The notes beneath the pieces were generated by a model. The model ran no database searches, was not told where the DNA came from, and saw nothing but the letters and a program-made list of their open reading frames with translations. Made by a program: the position numbers and the translations under genes. This document shows positions 35,159 through 44,255 of a DNA stretch of 64,000 bases, piece by piece; position 1 is the stretch's first letter; each line of letters opens with the position of its first letter. The DNA lies in assembly GCF_007747445.1 (NCBI RefSeq), contig NZ_CP036425.1, positions 1,348,175-1,412,174 of the forward strand, in the 5' to 3' direction. This stretch comes from Poriferisphaera corsica (GTDB lineage: Bacteria; Planctomycetota; Phycisphaerae; Phycisphaerales; Phycisphaeraceae).

Positions 35159-35449
35159 TTATGGGCTTATGGGTTGTGGAGGTTCGGCTTGTGCGGTGCG
35201 TTGATCTTGGGGTTGAGCGATAGGCTCGAGAACGAGCTTGGCGTTGCTTGTGACGCGTTGCACTTCCTGGGGTTTGGTTCGTTCGGCGATGCGGACTTGG
35301 ATGTCCCAGATTTCTTTGCGTGTGCGGTCGACTTTACGGTGTTCGGCTGTGATCTCGTTCATGATTTCGAGACGTTGCTGGCGGAGGGAGAGTAGGCCGA
35401 CCCCGATACCGGCTGCGAGGATGATCGCTACGAGTATTTTTGGAAACAT
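35159..35449 (-). CDS. FtsL-like division protein
   Basis: A 96-residue bitopic protein. The ATG at 35449 is chosen because a longer frame would overlap the LysM gene and because AAAAGG lies upstream. It has one TM (FPKILVAIILAAGIGVGLLSL, about residues 2-22), then a coiled-coil-like segment (LRQQRLEIMNEITAEHRKVDRTRKEIWDIQ, given by its ends) and a Pro/Gln-rich tail. Size, topology and place directly before ftsI match FtsL/DivIC, which link FtsI and FtsW to the divisome. Sequence identity is too low to be certain. Confidence 0.65.
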   Translation of the reverse strand: MFPKILVAIILAAGIGVGLLSLRQQRLEIMNEITAEHRKVDRTRKEIWDIQVRIAERTKPQEVQRVTSNAKLVLEPIAQPQDQRTAQAEPPQPISP

Positions 35450-35489
35450 GTTGGGGGGCCTTTTCTGGTGTGCTTGGAGGGTGTGGCGG

Positions 35490-36755
35490 TTAGGGGAGTT
35501 TGAGTGTTTGTCCGACCTTGATGGCATCGGGTGATTTGAGTGTGGCTTTGTTGAGGTCAAAGATTTCCTGCCAACGTGAGCCGTCACCTAACTCGCGCTT
35601 AGCGATGCGGATGAGGCTGTCGCCAGATCTGACGGTGTAGGTTTTTGATGAGGAAGTGGGTTGTGTGTTGCGGGGTGTGGTTGCCCTTGTGGCGGAAGAT
35701 GTTTGTTGGGTTGAAGGAGCGGGGGTGTTGTCGAGGGTTGGGAGTTTGAGTTTCATGCCTGCGCGGAGTTCGGAGGCATCTTTCATGTTGTTGTGGGCGA
35801 GGATTTTCTTCCAGTGCTTTGAGGAGCCGAGGTATCTGAGTGAGAGTTCGGAGAGAGTGTCGCCGGGCTTGACGGTGATTTCGTTTGAAGATTGTGTGGG
35901 TGTGCGGGTTGCTGAGGCAGTGGATGTTTGGGTGTTTGTTTCGAGTTCTTTGAGGAGTTTGGGGTCGAATGGGATGGTGAGTTTGGCGCCAGCGATGATT
36001 GAGCCGTTGTCGGAGACGCGGGTTGGGTTGGCGTTTTTGATGAGATTCCATTTGTCGCCGTTGCCGTAGTACTTGAGGGCGATGCCGTAGAGTGATTCGT
36101 TGGGTTTGACGATGTGGATGCGAGCGTCGCGGTTGCCGGGGGTGATGGATGTGGAAGGAGTTGTGGGGATGGCGGTGCCGATGATGCGGTTTGCGGGTGG
36201 GCGGTTTGTGGTTGAGGTTGGCCGATCAAAGATCGATGGGCGGCGTGCTGCAGGTGTCGTTGGTTGTTGAGCGGCTGTGCGGTCTTGGTCGTTTTGAACC
36301 GAGCGTTCGTAACTGGTGAGTGGGCGCGTGGGCGATTGGTTTTGCGGAGTCGTGTTTTGAGCTGCTCGGTTGAGGAGCGCAGCGGCTCGTGATGAGGTGT
36401 TGTTACGGCGCGTCGCGGGTGGTGTTGTATTATTTTGATCGGTGTTGGTGTCGGTGGCCATGGCGCGAACGAATTGTGGTCGTTGCGGTGTGGTTGTGCG
36501 AGGGGGGAGTGTGTTGGGGGAGGGGAGTGCGCGTCGGAGTGGTTGCGGGGCGGGGTTGGTGTTGGGGTTGTTGAGGGAGGGGGCTTGTCGACGGGACATG
36601 CGCGACTCGTCGGCGGCGCGGTCGACGTATTCGAGAACGTTTGCGTCGGCGCTTGGGGTGTTCTTGGTGCTTGCGAGATGATCGGCGGCGATGATGCCGA
36701 TGAGCATCACGACGGCAACACCGAAGAGTAGACCTACTTTTGTTTCACGTGTCAT
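35490..36755 (-). CDS. Membrane-anchored protein with three LysM domains
   Basis: A 421-residue protein. The N-terminal anchor TKVGLLFGVAVVMLIGIIAA is followed by a long disordered stretch rich in Asn, Thr, Pro and Arg (about 35-205). Three LysM modules begin IHIVKPNESLYGIALKYYG, ITVKPGDTLSELSLRYLG and YTVRSGDSLIRIAKRELG. LysM binds N-acetylglucosamine chains, so it is probably a peptidoglycan-binding periplasmic protein. It stands between rsmH and the FtsL-like gene, an unusual insertion into a division cluster, which suggests a role at the septum. AGGG before ATG supports the start. Confidence 0.9.
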   Translation of the reverse strand: MTRETKVGLLFGVAVVMLIGIIAADHLASTKNTPSADANVLEYVDRAADESRMSRRQAPSLNNPNTNPAPQPLRRALPSPNTLPPRTTTPQRPQFVRAMATDTNTDQNNTTPPATRRNNTSSRAAALLNRAAQNTTPQNQSPTRPLTSYERSVQNDQDRTAAQQPTTPAARRPSIFDRPTSTTNRPPANRIIGTAIPTTPSTSITPGNRDARIHIVKPNESLYGIALKYYGNGDKWNLIKNANPTRVSDNGSIIAGAKLTIPFDPKLLKELETNTQTSTASATRTPTQSSNEITVKPGDTLSELSLRYLGSSKHWKKILAHNNMKDASELRAGMKLKLPTLDNTPAPSTQQTSSATRATTPRNTQPTSSSKTYTVRSGDSLIRIAKRELGDGSRWQEIFDLNKATLKSPDAIKVGQTLKLP

Positions 36756-37042
36756 AACGCCCTGCCATCCGTGTCAGAGGTTTTAACTGAACTGCTGTTA
36801 CAAAGTGGCTGCTGGTGGTTGGGTTAGCGGCCAGTGTGTCATCATCCTGATGACGAATTTGAAGGTTTTCTCGCCTCTTGGTGCGTGTGCCTTTGTTAAA
36901 AGGCTGTGGTATTCAAGCATAACAAAAAGTGCTTGGTTTTGCCTTGAAAAAGATGTTTCAGGGCGTTGAAATCAGTCTGCTAACAGGCTTTACACAAGTT
37001 GTGTGTGCTTGTGAGTTTTTGAGGAGGAAATGGGAATGCGTG

Positions 37043-38149
37043 TTATGTGAGTTTTTGGATGACACGCATTTTTGCACTGCGTGATCGAGGGTTGCGGTCG
37101 GCTTCGTCGAGTTGGGCAGTGAGGACGCGGCGTGTAATGCGTTTGTATATTGGTGAGTCGCCTGAGGAGTGGTCGCGGAAGTTAAATTTCACGCGGCGGT
37201 CTTCGAGTGAGTGGAAGCTAATGATTCCGGCTCGGCCGTTGGGTTGTAAAAGCCTTGGCAACTCATTTAAGAGATGGTCCAACGCATCGAGTTCACCATT
37301 GACGGCGATACGCAAAGCCATGAAGGTGCGTGTCGCGGGGTCAATCATCCCACCACCCCCCCTATTTTTTCCACCCTTTTTGCCTTTGGCTCGACCCTTG
37401 TTGCCAAATCTAAGAGCGGGGCGTTTGCCACCGATCCAAGCTTTGCCGCCGGGATAGCAGCCTCGGATGAGATCGGCGAGTTCTTCAGTATTTTCTATCG
37501 GACGTTCGGTACGAGTTTCGATAATTTTTCGTGCAATTCGGCGTGAGAGGCGTTCTTCGCCGAGCTGATAGATGAGATCGGCGAGTTCTCGCTCGGGGAG
37601 TTGATGGATGAGTTCGTGGGCGGTGATGCCTTGCGAGGGGTCGAGTCGCATGTCGAGTGGGCCTGCGCCTTTGAAAGAGAGACCTCGGGAAGGGTCATCC
37701 ATTTGGTTTGAGGCGAAGCCGAGGTCGGCGAGGAGGACGTCGACGGCGGGGATGGGGGGCTTGAGGCTGTTGATCGCGTCGTGTGCTGCGGTGAAGTTGG
37801 TGTGGATGATGTCGAGTTTGACGTTGTGTTTTTCGGCGATGGGTGTGAGGCGCTGGCGGGCGAAGTTGGCGTTTTGGGCGTCGGTGTCGAGGCCGATGTA
37901 GTGTCCGCCGGTGAGCTGTGGGATGATGAGGGTGGCGTGTCCGCCGCGGCCGATGGTGCAGTCGAGCACGGTTTTGTTGGGCTGAACGTCGAGTAGTTCG
38001 AGGATTTCACGCCAAAGCACGGGGATGTGGCCGACGGTGTGCTCGACCTGACCCCAGGTGTAGATTTCGTTGGCGAGATCATCGGGGGATGGTTGGGGGG
38101 AGGTCTTTGGGGGGATCTGGGGGGGGATGTTGTCGGGTGTGGAATCCAT
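37043..38149 (-). CDS. rsmH: 16S rRNA m4C1402 methyltransferase
   Basis: A 368-residue SAM-dependent enzyme (formerly MraW) that methylates cytidine 1402 in the 16S rRNA decoding centre. HIPVLWREILELL opens the conserved domain, with the SAM-binding DCTIGRGGHA, VLLADLGFASNQMDDPSRGLSFK and the C-terminal SFHSLEDRRVKF. A Gly/Lys-rich insertion (KGKKGGKNRGGGG) near residue 285 is unusual. The start at 38149 has TATCAT 6 bases before it; a frame open far upstream would overlap hslV and is rejected. It is first in a minus-strand run with LysM, FtsL-like and ftsI genes. Confidence 0.95.
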   Translation of the reverse strand: MDSTPDNIPPQIPPKTSPQPSPDDLANEIYTWGQVEHTVGHIPVLWREILELLDVQPNKTVLDCTIGRGGHATLIIPQLTGGHYIGLDTDAQNANFARQRLTPIAEKHNVKLDIIHTNFTAAHDAINSLKPPIPAVDVLLADLGFASNQMDDPSRGLSFKGAGPLDMRLDPSQGITAHELIHQLPERELADLIYQLGEERLSRRIARKIIETRTERPIENTEELADLIRGCYPGGKAWIGGKRPALRFGNKGRAKGKKGGKNRGGGGMIDPATRTFMALRIAVNGELDALDHLLNELPRLLQPNGRAGIISFHSLEDRRVKFNFRDHSSGDSPIYKRITRRVLTAQLDEADRNPRSRSAKMRVIQKLT

Positions 38150-38155
38150 GTGATT

Positions 38156-38161
38156 ATGATA
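38156..38161 (-). promoter_or_regulatory. Putative -10 of rsmH, leaderless arrangement
   Basis: TATCAT lies 6 bases before the ATG with no Shine-Dalgarno sequence. Confidence 0.5.
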
Positions 38162-38243
38162 CTGAGATTGTGTGGATGCGTCCTGATAATAGATTGTCGG
38201 TGCTAAGGCATAAATTAGATGTGATGGATTGGGAGATGGGTCG

Positions 38244-38249
38244 TACAAT
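38244..38249 (+). promoter_or_regulatory. Putative -10 of hslV, leaderless arrangement
   Basis: TACAAT lies 6 bases before the ATG with no Shine-Dalgarno sequence. The divergent rsmH -10 lies about 85 bases away. Confidence 0.55.
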
Positions 38250-38255
38250 AGGTGT

Positions 38256-38810
38256 ATGAGCAAATTGAAGATCAGATCAACGACGGTGCTGTCAGTGCGG
38301 CGTGGCCAAGAGGTTGCGATCGCAGGTGATGGGCAGGTAACGATGGGGAATACGGTGGCGAAGGCGGACGCGACGAAAGTGCGTAAGCTCAAGGGTGTCG
38401 GTGCGGAAAAGGCAGGGGTGTTGGTTGGGTTTGCAGGATCTGCCGCGGATGCATTTGCGCTGATGGAAAGATTTGAGGAGCATTTGAAGGATTCGCCTGC
38501 GAATATCAAACGGGCGAGCGTGGAGTTGGCGAAGCAGTGGCGAACAGATCGAGCGATGCGCAAGTTGGAAGCATTATTGTCTGTGGCTGATCGAGAGTGC
38601 TCGCTGTTGGTTTCGGGGACGGGTGATGTGATCGAGCCTTCGGATGGTGTGTTGGGGATTGGGTCGGGTGGAGATTACGCAAGGTCTGCGGCTCGGGCAT
38701 TGCTGACGCACACGGATCAATCAGCTGAGGAGATCGTGAAAAATTCGATGGCGATTGCTGGCGACTTGTGTATTTACTCGAACACGAATGTGACGGTTGA
38801 GGTGCTTTAG
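38256..38810 (+). CDS. hslV: HslV protease subunit
   Basis: A 184-residue threonine protease of the HslUV complex, a proteasome-like barrel fed by the HslU ATPase. [11 protein letters not shown] near residues 7-17 gives the active-site threonine after a short propeptide. [13 protein letters not shown] and [12 protein letters not shown] are conserved, and the C-terminal [11 protein letters not shown] is typical. The ATG at 38256 is chosen from the -10 spacing and from family length. No hslU lies nearby, which is unusual because the two are generally adjacent. A terminator follows. Confidence 0.94.
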   Translation: MSKLKIRSTTVLSVRRGQEVAIAGDGQVTMGNTVAKADATKVRKLKGVGAEKAGVLVGFAGSAADAFALMERFEEHLKDSPANIKRASVELAKQWRTDRAMRKLEALLSVADRECSLLVSGTGDVIEPSDGVLGIGSGGDYARSAARALLTHTDQSAEEIVKNSMAIAGDLCIYSNTNVTVEVL

Positions 38811-38838
38811 GGCTTATTGTTTAACATGTATATATTTG

Positions 38839-38869
38839 AAAAGCTTGCTGGTACTCAGTGAGCTTTTTT
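38839..38869 (+). terminator. Terminator of hslV
   Basis: An 11-bp stem AAAGCTTGCTG / CAGTGAGCTTT, two of the pairs G-T, loop GTACT, followed by six T. The rest of the 300-base gap to the tRNA gene shows only the tRNA promoter. Confidence 0.85.
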
Positions 38870-39061
38870 GTTGAGATATGCGTGGTTATTATGAGAGTCG
38901 ACGGCGGCGTTGAAGGTATGCGAGTGAGGCGAAAATCTGTCGCAATAGACATTTTCTTAATGGGTGTGTTTGACTTTGATATGGCATAAGCGGTGTGGAT
39001 ATGTTGATTGTATGAGGTTTATCCACAGGTTGGAATGGGTGTGCGAAGTGGCTGAGCCGGT

Positions 39062-39089
39062 TTGAATGGGTGGGTTTTTAGGCTACAAT
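39062..39089 (+). promoter_or_regulatory. Promoter of tRNA-Leu(CAG)
   Basis: TTGAAT, a 16-base spacer and TACAAT lie 21 bases before the tRNA 5' end: a good sigma-70-type match. Confidence 0.7.
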
Positions 39090-39110
39090 GCCCCTTCGCA
39101 ATTGAAAAGA

Positions 39111-39194
39111 GCCCGTGTGGCGGAATTGGCAGACGCGCCGTCTTCAGGTGGCGGTCCCGGCAACGGGGTAGAGGTTCGAGTCCTCTCACGGGCA
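39111..39194 (+). tRNA. tRNA-Leu (anticodon CAG)
   Basis: 84 bases. Acceptor arms GCCCGTG / CACGGGC with discriminator A. Anticodon stem CCGTC / GGCGG around loop TTCAGGT (anticodon CAG). A long variable arm with stem CCCG / CGGG fits a class II tRNA. T arm GAGGTTCGAGTCCTC. The CCA end is not encoded. Confidence 0.96.
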
Positions 39195-39202
39195 TTTTTG
39201 TG

Positions 39203-39235
39203 ACAACGCTTTACGATGTAGAGCGTTGTTTTTTT
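39203..39235 (+). terminator. Terminator of tRNA-Leu(CAG)
   Basis: Stem ACAACGCT / AGCGTTGT followed by seven T. Confidence 0.85.
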
Positions 39236-39274
39236 ATGCGCTTATTGGAGAGAAAAGAGCTGGGGCGTGGAGGG

Positions 39275-40252
39275 TTATGAGGATGGGATGGTGATGGCGA
39301 CGGCACCCTTGGTGTGGCCTTGCTCGACATAGGTGTGGGCGTCGGCGATTCGACCCAGTGTGAAGGTTTGGTCGATGAAGGGCGAGATGTGCCCAGCTTC
39401 GATGTGAGTGCGGAGAGTGATGAGGTCTTGTTGGCGATCGGGATTGATGGCGCAGATGACGCGCTGTTTGGATGTGAGTTTGGTGAGAAGCATGTGGAGG
39501 AGTTCACGTGAGCCGAAGGTTGTGGTGAGGTAGGTGCCGGTTGGTGTGAGGATGTGTTTGATGGCTGGGTAAGAAGATTTGCCGACGGTGTCGAAGATGA
39601 CGTCGTAGGTTTGGTTGAGCGTGTCGAGTGATTGGGATTGATAGTCGATGGTATGAGTTGCGCCGAGTGATTTTGCAAATGGGTGATTGGATTGGGAGCA
39701 GACTGCGGTAACAGTTGCGCCGCTGTGTTTGGCGAGTTGGGTCGCGAAGGAACCAACGGCTCCCGTAGCGCCGATGATGAGGATGTTTTGATTGGGTTTG
39801 AGGTTTGCAAGTGAGAGGAAGTAGAGTGCGGTGATGCCGCCGAACGGGACGATGGCGGCTTGTTCGTGCGTGAGGTTGCTGGGTTTGATGGCGATATTTT
39901 TTTCGGGGAGACAAATATATTGTGCGTTTGCGCCGAAGCCTGTGCCGGTGAAGCCGAAGACATGATCGCCGGTTTTGAATTGCGATGTGTTGTTGCCAGC
40001 GGATTCGATGATGCCAGAAAATTGGTTACCGAGGATTTGTTTGCGGGGTTTGGTGATGCCGAACATGAAGCGGGCAGGGATGTAGAAGAGCAGGGGGATT
40101 TTTTTGAAGGCGCGGATGGTGGTATCGCCGGTGGTGACAGAGGAGGCGATGATGCGTATGAGGCATTGATTGGGTTTAGGTGTTGGTTGTGGTACGTCCT
40201 GAACGGAGAGAACGCTGGGCGGGCCGTAGGATTTGTAGATAGCAGCTTTCAA
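39275..40252 (-). CDS. Medium-chain reductase, quinone oxidoreductase-like
   Basis: A 325-residue NAD(P)H-dependent oxidoreductase of the zinc-type alcohol dehydrogenase superfamily. The start is TTG at 40252, giving MKAAIYKSYGPPSVL, because GGGAGGGATC lies about 8 bases upstream; an ATG eight codons earlier precedes that ribosome site. There is a GroES-like N-terminal domain and a Rossmann motif ILIIGATGAVGSFATQLAK near residue 145. The structural-zinc cysteines are absent, which points to the quinone reductase/enoyl reductase branch. The true substrate is unknown. It is convergent with tRNA-Leu. Confidence 0.88.
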   Translation of the reverse strand: MKAAIYKSYGPPSVLSVQDVPQPTPKPNQCLIRIIASSVTTGDTTIRAFKKIPLLFYIPARFMFGITKPRKQILGNQFSGIIESAGNNTSQFKTGDHVFGFTGTGFGANAQYICLPEKNIAIKPSNLTHEQAAIVPFGGITALYFLSLANLKPNQNILIIGATGAVGSFATQLAKHSGATVTAVCSQSNHPFAKSLGATHTIDYQSQSLDTLNQTYDVIFDTVGKSSYPAIKHILTPTGTYLTTTFGSRELLHMLLTKLTSKQRVICAINPDRQQDLITLRTHIEAGHISPFIDQTFTLGRIADAHTYVEQGHTKGAVAITIPSS

Positions 40253-40359
40253 TTTTGATCCCTCCCTGTATGGCATACACGGGTGAAATAAGTAGGCAGA
40301 GTATCATGTGATCGCAATCGTATAAGTTATGGGAAGCACGTTGAATTGCAATGGTAGGG

Positions 40360-40395
40360 ACTAAAGAAAAAGCTCTTTGCGATGGCAAAGAGCTT
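40360..40395 (-). terminator. Terminator of the giant PEP-CTERM gene
   Basis: A perfect 11-bp stem, AAGCTCTTTGC / GCAAAGAGCTT with a 4-base loop; on the minus strand it is followed by TTTCTTTAG. Confidence 0.85.
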
Positions 40396-40420
40396 GTATC
40401 TGTTTTGAATGTTTGGATTG

Positions 40421-43400
40421 CTATGCGGTACGGCGGCGACGAGAGAGTGGGATGAGAAGTGAGCTCAGCAGGAAGAGTGAGGTTGGTTCTGGGATGGTGA
40501 TGAGCTCGAGTAGTTCGTCTGCGGTTTTGCCGAAGTTAATCGCGATAACGTTGAGGTCGAGCGCATCGACGATGTTGTCGCCATTGAAGTCGCCGGTATT
40601 CCATTGCTGATTAAAAGATTGAGGTGATTTATTGAAGTTGACTGCAATGATATTGAGGTCAGACGCGTCGACAAGGCCGTCGAGGTTAGCGTCACCGAGG
40701 AGGGCTACTTTGCCAAGAACGGCGGCGCCTTCTTGGTGAATGTTGAAGCCGAGTGATTCGTTGATGATTGTGTTTTCAACGGAAGTGAAGCCGGAGCCGG
40801 TGAATGGATCGGTCGTCCAGATGAGGGAAACGATGTCGCCTTCGTTGGCGGAGAAGTCTTCATCGAGGTTAAGGCGGAGTGTGCCGTTGAGAGATGCGCC
40901 TTCGGAGAGTGTGAGGATATATTCGGTTGTAGGTTCGGTGACGTTGAGGGTGAGGCCGGCATTGCCTGTGAGGGAGAGGTAGTCGGCGGAGAAGTTTTCG
41001 TTGATGTGGAGGAAGCCTTTATGGACGATGGCGCGGTCAACGTGGTTGCGTTGCGTATCATCAGTGAGTGCTTCAGAAGCGAGGTTGAGTTGCCATGTTT
41101 GGTCGGGGGTGTCAGCGACGACGAAGAGTGAGTCGACGCCGTAGAGATCGTGGTTGAATGAGCCAGCGCCGGTGAGTTTGAGGATGTCGCCGTATGTGTT
41201 TTCAACGAGATTTTCGCCAGCGAGTCGGATGTCGCCGATGATGTTTGCGCCAGTGTTGAGGTTGACGAAGTCGTTGCCGTCGAATTGTGATTCCCAATCG
41301 CCGTTGCCGTTGATGAATTGTGTCGTGATCGCGGCGGATTGACCGTTTTGGTCTATGCTGCTGGCTTTGATCGTGCCGGTGATGTTGTTTGCGTTAATTG
41401 TGCGAGCCATGACACCGTAGGCTCTGTTGTTGGCTGTGACGTCGATGGTGCCGTGCATCCCATCGGTGATGGTGAGGCCGATGCCACCTGAGATGCCCCA
41501 AGCGTATTGATCGCCGCTGACTTTGATGATCGCGGAATCGGTGAAGGTGTTGAATGCGGTGCCTTGGTACCCTGCGATGCCGCGAGCATAAAATGGTTGC
41601 ATGATGAGTTCGTTGCCGTTTTCGTCTTGCGTGACACCAACAAAGACTTTGCCTGCAAAATCATTGGTGATTGTGAGTTTACCGTGTGAGAGGATGCCGG
41701 TGTGGAGGTCACCGCCGATAGTTGCAGATTCATTAAAGGAGCCGATGTTGATATCACTCATGGCTTGGACTGCGGTGCCGTGAGGTCGGATGAAGTCAAG
41801 GTTTGGTACTTCGTCGATGGGTGTGAATCGGCCTTGTATATTGATGTCCCCAGAGAATTGATCGATATTGATTTGGTGGGCGGCGACGAGGCCGTAGATT
41901 CCGAGTTGAGAGCTGCCGTAGTCGGCGAATTCAGTGGTGACATTGATGCTGGCAGGCTCTGCGAAGTTGTTGATATCGATGTTGTTGGCAGATTTGATCG
42001 CGGCGATGTTACGTGTACCCGTGACGTTGATTTGGCCGGCGAATGTATCGGTGATCACGATGTTTTGATCGGGGGAGCCGGATGAATCGTCGGGTTCGCC
42101 GGTGATGAGGCCGTAGACATGGTTGCCGTAGATGTAAGGTTTCTCGTATTCGGGCTCATCGTTGTAGTCGGGGTTCACGCCGCGGCCTATGACGTTGATC
42201 TGAGCATCTTCACCGATGGATCCGATTTGGATGGTGCCTTGTTCAGCTTTCATGCCGTATGCGTTTGCATTGTAGCTGCTGTCGATCCCGCTGATGACGT
42301 TGATTTGGCTGTTGATTTGGGCGATCTGGATACTGTTGTCATTATTAACAGTGTCATCATCATGGATGTAGTTGTCGGCTTTGATTGCAGCGGTTTCGCT
42401 ATTGTTTGAGATAACATTGATGGCGCCGGTGATACCGTTGCCGCCGATCTTGATGCCACCGTTTTCGGTATACATCGCGTAGGTCTTGGTGCCGTTATTA
42501 TCTTTGTCGTAATTTTTTTGTTGAACAGAGATGTTACCGCTGATGCCTCCGCCGATTTGGATGCCAAAGCTGTCGTTGGCATATAGAGCGATCGTATTTC
42601 GGTCGTTGTATTCGTCTTCAATGTATCGTGCGTTTGCGATGATGTCGCCGGAGATGTCACCACCGATGTTGATGCTTTGGGAGTAGATACCGTAGGCAGA
42701 GTTGTTGCCGTTGTATATTTCAGCTTTGATGGTGCCGGTCACATCGCCATCAATCCTGACATTGTCAGTACTGTAAATACCGATTGCGTTCCCACTGAAG
42801 CTTGTCGCTTCGATATAGCTGGAAACATCACCTTTGACGTGAAATTTGTAGGGGCTGTAGTAGAGACCGTAAGCGATGCCGATGGCACCGTGTTCGAAAT
42901 TGTTGTAGCCCTTGACCAGTCGTTTGGCGATGATTTTACCACCCAAATTTTCATTGAATGCCAGATATGTGCTGCGAATACCAAGGGCCATACCATCGTC
43001 ATTGTCGCTGAGTGCGAAGATGTTGGCATCGAAGTCGATGTTTGAAATAACGGATCCCCAGATGCCGGTTGCATCACGTCCTTTGGCGGTGATTGAGCCA
43101 TTAAATTCACCAGCGTATGGGCCGACAGGATATCCATCGTCGTATTCGACTGCTTCACCCAAGACGATTCGCCCGTTCATGCCGATTGCTTTCGTACCTT
43201 CGACGGTGATGTTGCCGGTGAAATTGTCATACTGCGCGCGAGCGGCGCTGATGCCATATGCCTGATCTGCGATTACAGTGAGATCACCTGCCATATTTTT
43301 GAGTGTAGCAGTACCGCGTGTGTAGATACCGTGTGATGTGCCAGTACTGAAGATATTCAGCAGGCTGTTATCTGCAAATGTGAAGGTTAGGTTGTCATCG

Positions 43401-43792
43401 TGATTGAAGCTTTGGTTAGGGTTGCTGAATGCTTTGAGCGAGCCGCTAATATCGGTGAGGTTAATGCGGCTTGCGTAGTTGATAGTTGCTGTTCCACTTT
43501 CGATAGCCAACCAACTACCATCGTCTTCGTTTCCATTGCCATCAAGATTAGGGTACAAGACGACATCGTGTGCGTTGTTGTAGCCTGGGCCATCAATCGA
43601 TGCGTCAAAATTGATGGTAGGGTTATCCTCGGTCCCTAAATCTATGAACAGTCGTTCTGCGCCGCCTTCTTTTTGGAATAGGTAGACACCGTTGTCGTTT
43701 TCTGTGAAGCCTGCAAAGCTTGGGCTCACGAATGTTAATGTGCAAAATGCGCTGAGAAGTGTTGCAGTACGATAGCGATTTCGGATTGTCAT
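40421..43792 (-). CDS. Giant surface protein with dockerin-type repeats and PEP-CTERM tail
   Basis: A 1123-residue exported protein. The signal peptide ends near FVSPSFAG (about residue 28). Residues about 90-850 are rich in short G-x-I/V-x-V repeats of the GNITVEG, GDISGDI and GAINVIS type, the look of a parallel beta-helix. Near residues 1015-1080 two calcium-binding dockerin-like repeats occur: GDANLDGLVDASDLNIIAVNF and GDFNGDNIVDALDLNVIAINF (ends quoted; both are D-x-N/D-x-D-G type loops). The last 25 residues form a PEP-CTERM signal, IPEPTSLFLLSSLLIPLSRRRR. GAGGGA supports the start. It is probably surface-located. Function unknown; adhesin-like by architecture. Confidence 0.88.
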   Translation of the reverse strand: MTIRNRYRTATLLSAFCTLTFVSPSFAGFTENDNGVYLFQKEGGAERLFIDLGTEDNPTINFDASIDGPGYNNAHDVVLYPNLDGNGNEDDGSWLAIESGTATINYASRINLTDISGSLKAFSNPNQSFNHDDNLTFTFADNSLLNIFSTGTSHGIYTRGTATLKNMAGDLTVIADQAYGISAARAQYDNFTGNITVEGTKAIGMNGRIVLGEAVEYDDGYPVGPYAGEFNGSITAKGRDATGIWGSVISNIDFDANIFALSDNDDGMALGIRSTYLAFNENLGGKIIAKRLVKGYNNFEHGAIGIAYGLYYSPYKFHVKGDVSSYIEATSFSGNAIGIYSTDNVRIDGDVTGTIKAEIYNGNNSAYGIYSQSINIGGDISGDIIANARYIEDEYNDRNTIALYANDSFGIQIGGGISGNISVQQKNYDKDNNGTKTYAMYTENGGIKIGGNGITGAINVISNNSETAAIKADNYIHDDDTVNNDNSIQIAQINSQINVISGIDSSYNANAYGMKAEQGTIQIGSIGEDAQINVIGRGVNPDYNDEPEYEKPYIYGNHVYGLITGEPDDSSGSPDQNIVITDTFAGQINVTGTRNIAAIKSANNIDINNFAEPASINVTTEFADYGSSQLGIYGLVAAHQINIDQFSGDINIQGRFTPIDEVPNLDFIRPHGTAVQAMSDINIGSFNESATIGGDLHTGILSHGKLTITNDFAGKVFVGVTQDENGNELIMQPFYARGIAGYQGTAFNTFTDSAIIKVSGDQYAWGISGGIGLTITDGMHGTIDVTANNRAYGVMARTINANNITGTIKASSIDQNGQSAAITTQFINGNGDWESQFDGNDFVNLNTGANIIGDIRLAGENLVENTYGDILKLTGAGSFNHDLYGVDSLFVVADTPDQTWQLNLASEALTDDTQRNHVDRAIVHKGFLHINENFSADYLSLTGNAGLTLNVTEPTTEYILTLSEGASLNGTLRLNLDEDFSANEGDIVSLIWTTDPFTGSGFTSVENTIINESLGFNIHQEGAAVLGKVALLGDANLDGLVDASDLNIIAVNFNKSPQSFNQQWNTGDFNGDNIVDALDLNVIAINFGKTADELLELITIPEPTSLFLLSSLLIPLSRRRRTA

Positions 43793-44255
43793 CTCTTTGT
43801 CCCTCGGTATCCACTTGTCTACATATCGGCCTTGCCCAGCATGTTGGTTGGGTGAGAATTTTTTAGATATGTAACAAGCTTTGCCCTTAAATGGTAGTTT
43901 AATAGTCTTGATTCGCGGATGTCATTGGTTCGTTCAATCTTTGTATAGATATATGCCCATGCTATAGATTTTTTCATACGATTTCTACTGACATATTGCT
44001 AAAACATGGGTAATCTTCTTAATTGCGTGATATTTTGACTTAAGTACGCTTGGTTTAGGTTTGGAAAATTCGTGTTGAAATGACGTATTTTGCCTGTATT
44101 ACCTAATTTGGCGAAATGTATTTGCAATGTATTGACGTGATATTAACTGAAAATTTGAACGAAAGTGACCCGCGTGCAGACCTTTGTGCGATATAAATTG
44201 GCCTATTACATAACAGATCGCTCAAGATCTATAACCGTAGGAAGAGAGAGATAAT
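43793..44255. other. Divergent region between two PEP-CTERM genes
   Basis: 463 A/T-rich bases with no gene. It must hold promoters for both PEP-CTERM genes. No shared inverted repeat with the third PEP-CTERM gene's upstream region was seen. Confidence 0.5.

Noticed and set aside
38150-38563. N-terminal extension of RsmH
   Set aside because: Would overlap most of hslV on the other strand; the internal ATG has a -10-like element at the right spacing.
39062-39280. Small open frame across tRNA-Leu
   Set aside because: Covers a complete tRNA gene with promoter and terminator.
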